A stretch of 64,000 nucleotides of DNA from Larkinella punicea (GCF_003334855.1 NZ_QOWE01000008.1:124001-188000); one strand, 5' to 3'; shown: positions 51,859-61,025, numbered from the stretch's first letter. Numbers and translations are program-made. The notes: a model not told the origin generated them from the letters alone.

Positions 51859-54858
51859 ATGGCGAATCCTTATTTTGACGAAGTATATCCGGCAACGGGC
51901 ACCCAACACTTCGATTTCAGCAAGTATGGACTGACCATTTTTCGGCCGGATTCCATTCTGACTGCCGAACAGCTAAACCTGTTGTTTGGCTTTTTGCTCA
52001 ATCAGGAACAATTGACCCGAACCCGGTTGCTGGGCGTTGGCGTGGTGTGCGGACTGAAACCCAGCCTGAATCCGGACAACACCATCACGGTTTCGGCGGG
52101 TTATGGCGTCACCACCGACGGCGATTTGCTGAGCCTGGAAACGACGATTTACACCAAGGCGGTCGATTACGTCCTGATCGACCACCCGGATTACAAGCCC
52201 TTTGACGACAATTCGGATTTGAACCTCTGGGAAATCTTTCCGGCGAATTACACGGACGATACGCAAACGATCCTGCCCCTGACGGACCTTGATTTGTCGG
52301 ACAAAGTGGTTGTTTTGTACCTGGAAAGCGAAGCGAAAGTTGACGACAAATGCACCGGTGTAGCCTGTGATGCGAAGGGAAAAGTGTTTTTGAATCAGCT
52401 TCGGGTGATGCTCGTTCGGAAGTCCGACGCCAACGCGCTGATTTCGACCGGTCTCCGTCAGGCGGCCGCTGCCTGCACCCGGCTACCGGTTTTGACCATG
52501 ACGCGTGTGCGGCTCGACGACCGGCCTTATACGCCATCGCTGCAACGGTTTCAGGTGTTTCTGCGCAGAACCGCCGTTCGGCTCGCGGACGGTTTGCGCG
52601 ATGCGTATGAACTGATCCGGGCGGTTGATCCGGCCAACCTCACACCCATGACCGCTCCGGCGAACACCTTGCTGGAACTGACACGCAAGGTCAGTGCCAA
52701 TTACAACAGCCAGTATGTCTACGACTGGCTGAAGGATTTACACGACGCCTACACGGCGTTTCGCGAAGCGACTTGCCACTGGCTGGTTGCCTGTATGCCC
52801 CTGAACAACTCGTTTCCGAAGCATTTGCTGGCTGGCGAACTGGTCACCGAACCGGGTCTGTGCCAACCGCAATTCCGGCACGAATGGATCCGGTCGCAGG
52901 CTGTTGCCCCCGCAGCCGATTCTCGCCGGAAAGCCTTCTGGCTGTATCAGCGAATCCTGAAAATGATCGAGCTTTTCGATGTTCCCGAAACCCGTTTCGA
53001 CCGGTTTTCCATCACAGGCCGTGGCACCGTCACGACGCTTATCTCCCTGAAAATCACGCCCGATCCTTACCGGAAGTCGCCAATCGATCAGCGGGCGATG
53101 CCGTTTTATTACCAGCCGGCCATGCGGGCGTTCTGGAGTTACGAGCAGCACAAACATTGCCGGACCGGGTTCATCCACTCCTATCACCGCCCCCAGCCAG
53201 CACTGCCTGAAATCCAGAATCCGTTTGCCTACGCCCTCGAAACCTACCCGTTTTACCGCATCGAAGGGTTTGTTGGCGCGGGGGTTTTGACCACGCTGAA
53301 TGAGATTTTATCCCAGCGACGCATCCACAACCTGGCGTTCGAGGTGCTGGCCCTGCGGCTGGATGCCGACCAGTTGTTGATCACGCAGGATCAGCCGTTC
53401 GACTTTGCCGATCTGACGGCTGATTTCGAAGATCTTCAAGCGCAGATTCTTTGCCACGTCCCCGAAGTGGACGGCAGAATCCCGCCATTTGACCTCGCTC
53501 TCCCAATGACTCCGGCCATCTTCCGGGTTAGGTGGTCCAATTATCAACTCATTGTAAGTCGATTCGCAGGGCAGCGAGCAGCCATGTGTATTCTGGCCAA
53601 ACTGCCCTTGCTGCAAAAATTAAAGGATGCGTACGAAAAACGCAAAGCCGCTTTTGAAGCCAACCTGACATTCGGGCCGTTTTTACTCCAACATCCGGGA
53701 CTGGAACACGGCGCGGGCGTACCGCCGGGCGGAACGTTTGTGATGGTTTATAAAGATCCGGTGATGGCCCGAAAAGACCGCCGGTTGCGGAAAGGTGGTG
53801 AGTCCATCGTGGTGGCTGATTTTTACCTGCCCTACCGCTGCTGCGGCTCCGGCAACGGCATGCAGTTCGTCCTGCCCGAACCGCCCCCAACCGTCGAAAT
53901 GCGGGACTCGTTCTGTCTGAATTCGTCAAAAGAGAAAATCGACGTCTCGCCCGATACCGGCTCGTTCGACAGCCCGCTGGTCACGAAAGAAGACGGGACT
54001 TTCTTCTTCAATCCAACGGAGGTGGGTACGCACAAACTGACGTACACCGTTCTTAACCGGGTGCCGGTTTTCGTTGAGGTGCGGGTACTGGCCCTTCCCA
54101 CCGTCGGTTTCGATTCGGACAAATTGGCTGAGAACGAGGTCGTATTTGTCTACCGCTACACCGACGCCAAAATCCTGACCTTTGACTTTGGCGACGGTTT
54201 GGAACCGGAAAAAATAGCGGTGAACGGAAGTGGGGAAGGCCGGGTCAATCACAAGTTTTTGCTGAAAGAAGACGGTTCCGGGGAATTTGTCGTCACGCTG
54301 ACAGCGACCAATGGACGCTGCGAAACCACCGAACCAGTCACAAACCGCGTCATTTTTGAACCGACTCCGCCAGAACCGATTGAACTCAAAGCCGAGGAAT
54401 TCGTCTGTTTTAGCAAAGACATTAAACTGAAAGTTACGGGTAAACCTGCAGGGGGCAAATTTACTTCCGATACCCTGGAAATCAGCACCCGAACGGGTTC
54501 GTTCATCCCCAATGTCGAAGGGCTGCACACCGTTCTGTACACGGTGGGCAATCGGGCCGAAGGGGTCAAATTCTTCGTTCTACCGGAAACGTTTGCCATT
54601 GAAAACATCCAGACGCCCGTAACGAACATCTCCATTTCGTTCGAGATTGTTATTATGACTCCACCGGATGGGGTTGTGTATCAGTGGCGAATCGATGATC
54701 AACCGGCGATCACCCCCCTATCCTCTTCCCAGGAAGGGGGCAACAAAACCCGGTTTAAATTTGCCCGGCTGAGGCTGCTGGGCCAACAAATGAATTTGCA
54801 GATTTTTGCCAGAGACAAACCCGTTTGTGACATCAAAACGGTCGCGTTCCGTAGATAA
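51859..54858 (+). CDS. Large eCIS protein with PKD/Ig-like C-terminal modules (fibre position)
   Basis: 999 aa starting 4 nt after the wedge gene. N-terminal about 1-110 (HFDFSKYGLTIFRPDSILTA, GVVCGLKPSLNPDNTITVSA) looks like a baseplate-attachment domain. The middle is mixed alpha/beta (FPKHLLAGELVTEPGLCQPQ). From about 665 onward it is modular: an Ig-like unit (FCLNSSKEKIDVSPDTGSF), a PKD domain with LTFDFGDGLEPEKIA (FDFGDG near 775-780) and EFVVTLTATNG, then a second Ig-like unit (FVCFSKDIKLKVTGKPAGGK). The first and last repeat each other. Its place in the operon is that of Pvc13, the tail fibre, but PKD/Ig modules, rather than a coiled-coil fibre, would carry receptor binding. Function is inferred. 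Confidence 0.8.
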   Translation: MANPYFDEVYPATGTQHFDFSKYGLTIFRPDSILTAEQLNLLFGFLLNQEQLTRTRLLGVGVVCGLKPSLNPDNTITVSAGYGVTTDGDLLSLETTIYTKAVDYVLIDHPDYKPFDDNSDLNLWEIFPANYTDDTQTILPLTDLDLSDKVVVLYLESEAKVDDKCTGVACDAKGKVFLNQLRVMLVRKSDANALISTGLRQAAAACTRLPVLTMTRVRLDDRPYTPSLQRFQVFLRRTAVRLADGLRDAYELIRAVDPANLTPMTAPANTLLELTRKVSANYNSQYVYDWLKDLHDAYTAFREATCHWLVACMPLNNSFPKHLLAGELVTEPGLCQPQFRHEWIRSQAVAPAADSRRKAFWLYQRILKMIELFDVPETRFDRFSITGRGTVTTLISLKITPDPYRKSPIDQRAMPFYYQPAMRAFWSYEQHKHCRTGFIHSYHRPQPALPEIQNPFAYALETYPFYRIEGFVGAGVLTTLNEILSQRRIHNLAFEVLALRLDADQLLITQDQPFDFADLTADFEDLQAQILCHVPEVDGRIPPFDLALPMTPAIFRVRWSNYQLIVSRFAGQRAAMCILAKLPLLQKLKDAYEKRKAAFEANLTFGPFLLQHPGLEHGAGVPPGGTFVMVYKDPVMARKDRRLRKGGESIVVADFYLPYRCCGSGNGMQFVLPEPPPTVEMRDSFCLNSSKEKIDVSPDTGSFDSPLVTKEDGTFFFNPTEVGTHKLTYTVLNRVPVFVEVRVLALPTVGFDSDKLAENEVVFVYRYTDAKILTFDFGDGLEPEKIAVNGSGEGRVNHKFLLKEDGSGEFVVTLTATNGRCETTEPVTNRVIFEPTPPEPIELKAEEFVCFSKDIKLKVTGKPAGGKFTSDTLEISTRTGSFIPNVEGLHTVLYTVGNRAEGVKFFVLPETFAIENIQTPVTNISISFEIVIMTPPDGVVYQWRIDDQPAITPLSSSQEGGNKTRFKFARLRLLGQQMNLQIFARDKPVCDIKTVAFRR

Positions 54859-54875
54859 CCTTTTCGTTTCGACCT

Positions 54876-56339
54876 GTGTCTGTTCCGGTTTCCCATATCA
54901 TCCAGCGCCAAACCGTCCGGTTGCACCTTCGCGAGCAGACGGATAGCTGGGCTGTGCAGGAACGGGCGAGTCGAATCCTCCAGCAAACGGACCTGTTAAC
55001 CACCCTCGATGCGGTGCTGTCGGCCTTCGATTCAGCAGATGAATGGATCGAACTGGAACGGGTTGAGGTGGATTTGGGTGTGCTGTCGGCAGTCGGTTTT
55101 GAGGAACAGATTACCCGGAACTTGCCGGATTTGCTCCGACGGCAATTGGCTGACCTGATCCCGGAAGCTCGTTTTCACCACCCAAAAACCGCCGTTCGAA
55201 AAACCGGCGAGGTGGTCTTTGAAACGTTCCTCTATTTTCTGGAGACTGGGTTGCTCCCACCCACTACGCTCTGGCCCGAATCAAATCCGGCCTTTGAACA
55301 GGAGATTCGATCCGCCCTGTCGAGCCTAAACACCCCGCAAAAAGAAACGCTACGGGCGGTTTTGGTTCATCCCGCAACCCGGTTTCGGTTGGTAAACCAG
55401 TTTTCGGAGAACGTGCTGAGTGCGGTTTTCCGGGCATTGGGTTCCGGTCAGGAATCCGTGAGTCTGCGGTTGTTGAAGCATTTGCAGGCTTGGCGCGAAA
55501 GGCTCCCGGCGAGTCACTATCGGGCGCTGCTGACGGCCTTGACCGAAAAAACCGTTCAGGACCCGGAAGCGGTTTTACCAGCGATCGAAAACCGCTGGGC
55601 CGACATCCAGCCGTCCGACCCGGCCTTCAACCCGGCTCTTGAACTCCTCCTTCCTGCGTTTCAACAACCGGATCTCAAGTCGCGCATTTCCCAACCGAAC
55701 AGCGCGAATCCAGGGGATCAGGTGTCCGAAAACGATGCTGGAAAAGAGAAAAGCAAGTCCAAAAAGGCTTCTTCAGATAATCAGATCGAAAACCGCCGGG
55801 AATCACCGACCGAAGTTCCCGTTGATGCGGTTTTTTACGTCCGAAATGCGGGCGTCGTGCTGTTGCATCCGTTCCTGCGGTTTTGTTTCGAAGCCTGTGG
55901 CTGGACGCAGGATGCGGTTTTCAGCAATACGGAAAGTCAGGAAAGAGCCCTGACCATGCTTCATTTTCTGGCAACCGGCGAACCCACAGCGGCCGAATAT
56001 GACCTGTTGTTGCCTAAAGTACTCTGCGAAATACCCTGGAATTCGCCCGTTTCCGGAAAAATTAGCTTGACCGATGCCGAACAGGAAGAAGGCATCGGCT
56101 TGCTGAATGCGGCCATTGGGCATTGGGCGGTTTTGAAAAATACGTCACCCGACGGTTTTCGGGAAGGTTTTCTGCAACGGGATGGAAAACTGACGCTCCT
56201 GCCGAATGGGCTTTGGGAGTTGACGGTTGAATCGAAGGCGCAGGATATTCTTCTGAATCGTTTGCCGGTTGGTTGGGGTGTCGGCACGGTTTTGCTCCCG
56301 TGGATGAAAAAACAACTGACGGTCAACTGGGAATCATGA
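54876..56339 (+). CDS. Contractile injection system tape-measure protein (Pvc14-like)
   Basis: 487 aa with a GTG start at 54876. The N-terminal half matches the eCIS tape-measure pattern: HIIQRQTVRLHLREQTDSWA, VQERASRILQQTDLLTTLDA, ELERVEVDLGVLSAVGFEEQ and IPEARFHHPKTAVRKTG. The C-terminal half is helical with GVVLLHPFLRFCFEACGWTQ. It sets tube length, in phage-tail fashion. A Lys/Ser-rich linker (KEKSKSKKASSDN) separates the halves. The last bases overlap the effector start (ATGA at 56336-56339), so the two are translationally coupled. Confidence 0.88.
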   Translation: MSVPVSHIIQRQTVRLHLREQTDSWAVQERASRILQQTDLLTTLDAVLSAFDSADEWIELERVEVDLGVLSAVGFEEQITRNLPDLLRRQLADLIPEARFHHPKTAVRKTGEVVFETFLYFLETGLLPPTTLWPESNPAFEQEIRSALSSLNTPQKETLRAVLVHPATRFRLVNQFSENVLSAVFRALGSGQESVSLRLLKHLQAWRERLPASHYRALLTALTEKTVQDPEAVLPAIENRWADIQPSDPAFNPALELLLPAFQQPDLKSRISQPNSANPGDQVSENDAGKEKSKSKKASSDNQIENRRESPTEVPVDAVFYVRNAGVVLLHPFLRFCFEACGWTQDAVFSNTESQERALTMLHFLATGEPTAAEYDLLLPKVLCEIPWNSPVSGKISLTDAEQEEGIGLLNAAIGHWAVLKNTSPDGFREGFLQRDGKLTLLPNGLWELTVESKAQDILLNRLPVGWGVGTVLLPWMKKQLTVNWES

Positions 56340-59300
56340 AAGCGACGCGCCAACACCAGCCCCTCGTTCAGCCGAAAACGACCAGCTCGTCTTCGAATCA
56401 CGCGACGACGTCTCAGCCTTTTTTTGCCAAAACCGGCACACCATCGCGGAGTCAGCCGGAACCGTTTTTCAAAGCGCCCGTACAGACTAAACTGACGGTG
56501 GGCCGGGCCGACGACCGGTTCGAACGCGAAGCCGATGCCACTGCCGACCGCGTGATGCGGATGCCTGCTCCCAATCCCTCCGCCCGCCCGTTTTTCCCCG
56601 CTTCCGGGTTACTCCAACCGAAATCCGACGAAAAAGAAAAGAAAGAAGTTCGGCGAAAGGAAGCGGATACCGATACGCCGGTGATTCAGTTGAAAACCGA
56701 GGAGGAAGACAAAAAGAAAATCCAAAAAAAAGGCGACTCCGCAACTCCGGCTGTCAATAGCGGTTTCGAATCGCAGCTTTCGGCCAGCCAGTCGGGCGGA
56801 CAACCGCTGAGTGCCGACACCCGGCAGTTTATGGAACCCCGCTTCGGTGCCGACTTTTCGGGCGTTCGCGTGCATACCGACGCACCCGCCGTTCAGATGA
56901 GCCAGTCCATTGGTGCACAAGCCTTTGCCTACCAGAATCACGTTTATTTCAACGAAGGAAAATACAGTCCCGGCACGCGTTCTGGGCAACATTTGCTGGC
57001 ACACGAGCTTACCCACGTTGTACAGCAGGGTGCAGCCATTCAGCGAAAACCGCTGATTTCATCGGCAATGCCTGCGGTTCAGCGGCTGTTCGGACTTGAT
57101 GTGGCCGGCACCATCGACGGCTGGCTGGCCAACTTGCCCGGCTGGCGTCTCCTGACGGTTCTGGCTGGTTACAATCCGGTGCTCCAGCGCGAAGTTCCCC
57201 GCTCGACAACCAACCTGATCGAAGGATTTCTGACGCTGGGCGGCCCCATCGGGGTATTGCTCTTCAACAAACTTCGCACGGAAGGCATCGTTGGCCGGAT
57301 GGCCGACTGGATCGATACGCAGGTGGCCACGCTCGGCATTTCGTATGCCTACATCCGGGGTCTGTTCAGCCAGGCCTGGGACGACATGGGCATTACCCTC
57401 GGTATCAGCGGCAATCTGGACATCATCCGCCGGGTGTTTGCGCCACCCTTTGACCGGATCACGGCCTTTGTCAGACGGGTGATCAGTCAGGTTGTCGTGT
57501 TTATCAAAGAAACGATTGTTCGGCCACTGAGCACGCGGGCCCGGCAAATGCGCGGTTTTACGCTGCTGACGGTCATTATTGGCAAAGATCCGTTCACCGA
57601 TGAGGTGGTGGAACGCAGCCCGACCAACCTCGTGGGCGGTTTTATGAGTCTGATGGAAAACGGCGACGAGCGGTTCCGGCAGATGCAGCAATCAGGCGCC
57701 TTGCAACGAGCTTTTACCTGGTTCAATGTAGAAACCACCCGCCGAAACCTGACCTGGGAGCGCATCAAGGGAATTTTTACCGCCGTCTGGAATGCGCTCA
57801 CGCCCGAAGCCGTGCTGCATCCGCTGGAAACCATCAGCCGGATTGCCGGTCTGTTTTTCGGTCTGGCTGCCGACATCGCCGGTTTTGCGGGAGCCGCCCT
57901 GCTGCAAATGCTGGAGTTTATTTTCGAAGCCGTCATGGGTGCGGGGGGAGCGCGGGTACTGGCCATTCTGAAACGGGCGCGGGCCACGTTCCTGATCATC
58001 ATCCGCGATCCGGTGCGGTTTGTCGGCAATCTGGTGCGGGCGGGGGTGCAGGGATTCCGGCAGTTCATGCAAAATGCCCTTACCCACCTTCAGCGCGGCC
58101 TGGTGGGCTGGCTGCTGGGCGCGCTGGAAGGAGCCGGACTCACGCTTCCACAAACCTTTGATTTACATGGCATTTTATCACTGGTCTTGCAGATTCTGGG
58201 GCTTACCTACCAGAACATCCGTGCCAAACTGGTGCGGGCGACGAGTGAGCAATTCGTCAGCCGGATGGAGCAGGTGTTTGATTTCCTGCGGATTCTGATC
58301 ACCCAGGGACCGGCAGCGGCCTGGCAAAAGATTGTGGAATACCTCGGCAACCTGCGCAACATGGTGCTTGACGGGGTCATCGCCTGGGTTCGGCAAACAG
58401 TGATTGGTCAGGCCATTATCCGCATTGCCTCCATGCTGAACCCGGCCGGGGCGGTGATTCAGGCCATTATGGCGACCTACAACACGGTGATGTTTTTCGT
58501 TGAACGCATCAACCAGATTGCCGCCGTGGTGGAGTCGTACGTCGATTCGATGGCTGCCATTGCCGCCGGTAACATTGTCGCAGCCGCCAACCGGGTGGAA
58601 ACCACGATGGGGCGAATGGTGCCGGTCATGATCAGCTTTCTGGCGCGGCTGCTGGGGCTGGGCGGTATTTCTAACACGATCCGGAACACCATCGCCCGCA
58701 TCCGTCAACCGGTCGACCGGGCTTTGGACCGCGTCGTGGATTGGGTCGTGGCGCAGGGACGGCGGCTGGTGGGGCGTGTTACGGGCGGCACCCCTGCTGA
58801 ACGCGTTAATAGTGCGTTGGCAACTGCGATTCCAATTGTTAATCGTTTTGCTGGCCGACCAGTCACCAGCGTAGTATTGATGCCGCTACTGGCGGCTTTA
58901 AAGGTGCGCTATCAGCTAAGTTTACTGGAAGTAATACCTACCGACCAAGGGGTTTGGGCTGTTCGTGCCGCTGCCAGCCCTCCTACTCAGCAAAACACCC
59001 AGGCGCAAGTCCCAGGTGCCGGAGCAAACGCATCCACAACTCCTACCACTTTGGTTCCCATTGGCTCATGGATCAAAAATTTGCAAATGAATGGTTTTGA
59101 ACGGGTGAGCAACCAAGCAAGCGTTCTTCGAAGAATTGCCGCTACTGGTCAACTTCAACCTGTTTCCTTCCTGACAGATAAACCCGACGGGGGTGGCAAT
59201 ACATTGAGCTATTCCGGCGAAGGTACGCAATGGCAGCGCACAGCATTTACCCACGGCTCCAGTTATGTCATGCCAGCTGGCTCGGGTGCCGGTTTCGTGT

Positions 59301-59719
59301 TAAAAATGCCCCATCGTGGGTCAGCCGCCATCAGACCCAACTTTTACAATGACTCCTCCAGCAGCCGAAGCGCCATTGTAAGAAGCAAATTACCCGCGCT
59401 ACTTCATCCCACCCAACCTACTAAATTCTTAAGTGATGCCCCCTTGTCAGACGAACGAAGAGAAGGATATATGGAAACATTTAACGGGAAAGCTGTCATT
59501 CCGATCGGTAAAGCTTCAGCGGATCATACACCCTCTTTAGCCGAACACTGGACAAATAACCAAGGAAATTCAGTTGCTCAAGCCATCCGTTTGTCCTGGA
59601 ATCAGTCAGCGGGAAATTATCGGATCACATCTTCCGAATATAACATCAGACGAGGCAGTGGCGGCACCCAATACACTGAAGTCGTAGGAATTTCTTTCAG
59701 AGGACCCAATGAACCATAA
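56336..59719 (+). CDS. Giant DUF4157 eCIS effector with polymorphic C-terminal toxin domain
   Basis: 1127 aa from ATG 56336, coupled to the tape-measure stop; a longer in-frame start would lie inside that gene. Residues 1-45 are Q/S/T-rich. LTVGRADDRFEREADATADR leads to DUF4157 (about 160-235) with HELTHVVQQ at 223-231, the metallopeptidase-like motif common in eCIS cargo. Residues about 265-540 hold a tandem repeat (GYNPVLQREVPRSTTNLI and GKDPFTDEVVERSPTNLV begin the copies, about 140 aa apart). After further helices a low-complexity linker (PTQQNTQAQVPGAGANA) precedes residues about 905-1127, encoded by A/T-richer DNA, with ADHTPSLAEHW and NIRRGSGG. This module looks like a nuclease toxin. 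The ATPase gene overlaps its end by 11 nt. Confidence 0.85.
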   Translation: MKATRQHQPLVQPKTTSSSSNHATTSQPFFAKTGTPSRSQPEPFFKAPVQTKLTVGRADDRFEREADATADRVMRMPAPNPSARPFFPASGLLQPKSDEKEKKEVRRKEADTDTPVIQLKTEEEDKKKIQKKGDSATPAVNSGFESQLSASQSGGQPLSADTRQFMEPRFGADFSGVRVHTDAPAVQMSQSIGAQAFAYQNHVYFNEGKYSPGTRSGQHLLAHELTHVVQQGAAIQRKPLISSAMPAVQRLFGLDVAGTIDGWLANLPGWRLLTVLAGYNPVLQREVPRSTTNLIEGFLTLGGPIGVLLFNKLRTEGIVGRMADWIDTQVATLGISYAYIRGLFSQAWDDMGITLGISGNLDIIRRVFAPPFDRITAFVRRVISQVVVFIKETIVRPLSTRARQMRGFTLLTVIIGKDPFTDEVVERSPTNLVGGFMSLMENGDERFRQMQQSGALQRAFTWFNVETTRRNLTWERIKGIFTAVWNALTPEAVLHPLETISRIAGLFFGLAADIAGFAGAALLQMLEFIFEAVMGAGGARVLAILKRARATFLIIIRDPVRFVGNLVRAGVQGFRQFMQNALTHLQRGLVGWLLGALEGAGLTLPQTFDLHGILSLVLQILGLTYQNIRAKLVRATSEQFVSRMEQVFDFLRILITQGPAAAWQKIVEYLGNLRNMVLDGVIAWVRQTVIGQAIIRIASMLNPAGAVIQAIMATYNTVMFFVERINQIAAVVESYVDSMAAIAAGNIVAAANRVETTMGRMVPVMISFLARLLGLGGISNTIRNTIARIRQPVDRALDRVVDWVVAQGRRLVGRVTGGTPAERVNSALATAIPIVNRFAGRPVTSVVLMPLLAALKVRYQLSLLEVIPTDQGVWAVRAAASPPTQQNTQAQVPGAGANASTTPTTLVPIGSWIKNLQMNGFERVSNQASVLRRIAATGQLQPVSFLTDKPDGGGNTLSYSGEGTQWQRTAFTHGSSYVMPAGSGAGFVLKMPHRGSAAIRPNFYNDSSSSRSAIVRSKLPALLHPTQPTKFLSDAPLSDERREGYMETFNGKAVIPIGKASADHTPSLAEHWTNNQGNSVAQAIRLSWNQSAGNYRITSSEYNIRRGSGGTQYTEVVGISFRGPNEP

Positions 59720-61025
59720 TCTCATCAAAACCGTCGATTATCTTCGCATCCGAATTGGCTGGCGTCTGGATCTGGCGTCAAAGTCTGGCGCAGCAATTCC
59801 CTTACTTCCGGATTTAGATTATGAAGAAAGTACTTTTTTTACCCACTTTTTAGCCCAAAGCGGGCTTAATGAATTAGAATTGCTTTTTCTCCTCCTCGCC
59901 CTCGCTCCCCACCTCCAACCCGGTTTTTTCGATGCCATCATCCGCGAACACCTGCCCGATGGCGGGGATTTTCCGGAATTCGGCGGGGTGCGCGGCTCCA
60001 ACCACCGGGGACTTTTGCCCACCGGCGAAACCGCCCTGTTCGTGCTGGCAGGGAATGACCTGGAAAAACGACTGGCACTGTACGACTTATTCAGCCCCGA
60101 CCATTTTTTCGCCCGCGAACGAATTCTGTCCCTCGAAGACGTCAAAACCGGCGAACCGCGCCTGAGCGGTCGGCTCATTCTCGATCCTGACTATGTAGAA
60201 TTGTTTACCACCGGGCGGGTGTCGGCTCCGGCCCTGAGTATGAATTTCCCGGCGCAGCGCATCCGTACCGACATGGAATGGACAGATCTCGTGCTGCCCG
60301 TGCCAACCTTCACCCAGATTCGCGACATCGAACACTGGATTCAGCATTACGACACGCTGCGAACGGACTGGAAGATGGGGCAAAGGCTGAAACCCGGTTA
60401 TCGCGTCCTGTTTTACGGCCCGCCCGGTACGGGCAAAACCCTGACGGCCACCTTACTCGGCAAATACACCAACCGAGACGTCTACCGCGTGGATTTATCA
60501 CTGGTGGTTTCCAAATATATCGGCGAAACGGAGAAGAACCTGGCTAATCTGTTCGATAAAGCCCACGCCAAAAACTGGATTCTGTTCTTCGACGAAGCCG
60601 ACGCTCTCTTTGGCAAACGCACCGAAACCCGCGATGCCCACGACCGGTATGCCAATCAGGAAGTGGCGTTTCTGTTGCAGAAAATCGAAGAATTCGACGG
60701 TCTGGTCATTCTGGCGTCCAATTTGAAGAGCAACATCGATCCGGCTTTTGCCCGGCGGTTTCAGGCCATGATTCATTTTCCACTCCCCAACGCAGCCGAA
60801 CGCTTGCTGCTGTGGCAGAAATGCCTGCCGCCCTCCGCCCGGCTGGCCCCCGAGCTTCCGATGGAGCAACTGGCCGGTCGGTACGAACTTTCGGGCGCGG
60901 CCATTCTCAACATCATCCAGTTTTGCGCCCTCCGCGCGCTAAGCCGGAAAACCGACGTTCTGGCAACCGCCGATGTGGTGGAAGGCATCCGGCTGGAATT
61001 TCAGAAAGAAGGCAAACTGGTCTGA
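59709..61025 (+). CDS. AAA+ ATPase of the eCIS (Pvc15-like)
   Basis: 438 aa. The N-terminal half is an eCIS-specific domain (ELEDLFLLLALAP-like ELLFLLLALAPHLQPGFFDA, ETALFVLAGNDLEKRLALYD). The AAA+ core has Walker A GPPGTGKT, the second YIGETEKNLANLF, Walker B LFFDEAD and sensor-1 LVILASNLKSNIDPAFARRF, plus an Arg finger in FARRF and the C-terminal helical lid (YELSGAAILNIIQ). In PVC it is required for assembly or loading of particles, and is not part of the mature needle. Its last 25 nt overlap the convergent LacI gene. Its first 150 nt share the A/T-rich character of the toxin tail. Confidence 0.93.
   Translation: MNHNLIKTVDYLRIRIGWRLDLASKSGAAIPLLPDLDYEESTFFTHFLAQSGLNELELLFLLLALAPHLQPGFFDAIIREHLPDGGDFPEFGGVRGSNHRGLLPTGETALFVLAGNDLEKRLALYDLFSPDHFFARERILSLEDVKTGEPRLSGRLILDPDYVELFTTGRVSAPALSMNFPAQRIRTDMEWTDLVLPVPTFTQIRDIEHWIQHYDTLRTDWKMGQRLKPGYRVLFYGPPGTGKTLTATLLGKYTNRDVYRVDLSLVVSKYIGETEKNLANLFDKAHAKNWILFFDEADALFGKRTETRDAHDRYANQEVAFLLQKIEEFDGLVILASNLKSNIDPAFARRFQAMIHFPLPNAAERLLLWQKCLPPSARLAPELPMEQLAGRYELSGAAILNIIQFCALRALSRKTDVLATADVVEGIRLEFQKEGKLV

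Larger units (their letters stand above)
38403..61025 (+). other. Extracellular contractile injection system (eCIS) operon, 15 genes
   Basis: All genes from DUF4255 to the AAA+ ATPase are on one strand with gaps of 3-54 nt or short overlaps. The order terminator, (unknown), sheath, tube, tube, DUF5908, LysM, VgrG-like, gp25, baseplate J, wedge, (PKD protein), tape measure, DUF4157 effector, ATPase parallels PVC/Afp and AlgoCIS loci. There is no TssJ/L/M, ClpV or phage head gene, so it is neither a T6SS nor a prophage. Unseen compared with PVC: a PAAR spike tip (Pvc10) and a sequence-recognisable fibre (Pvc13). Confidence 0.92.

Noticed and set aside
38403..61025. Prophage or type VI secretion system as explanation for the tail genes
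   Set aside because: No integrase, terminase, portal, capsid or lysis gene; no TssJ, TssL, TssM or ClpV. DUF4255, DUF5908, tape measure and the Pvc15-like ATPase are specific to extracellular contractile injection systems.
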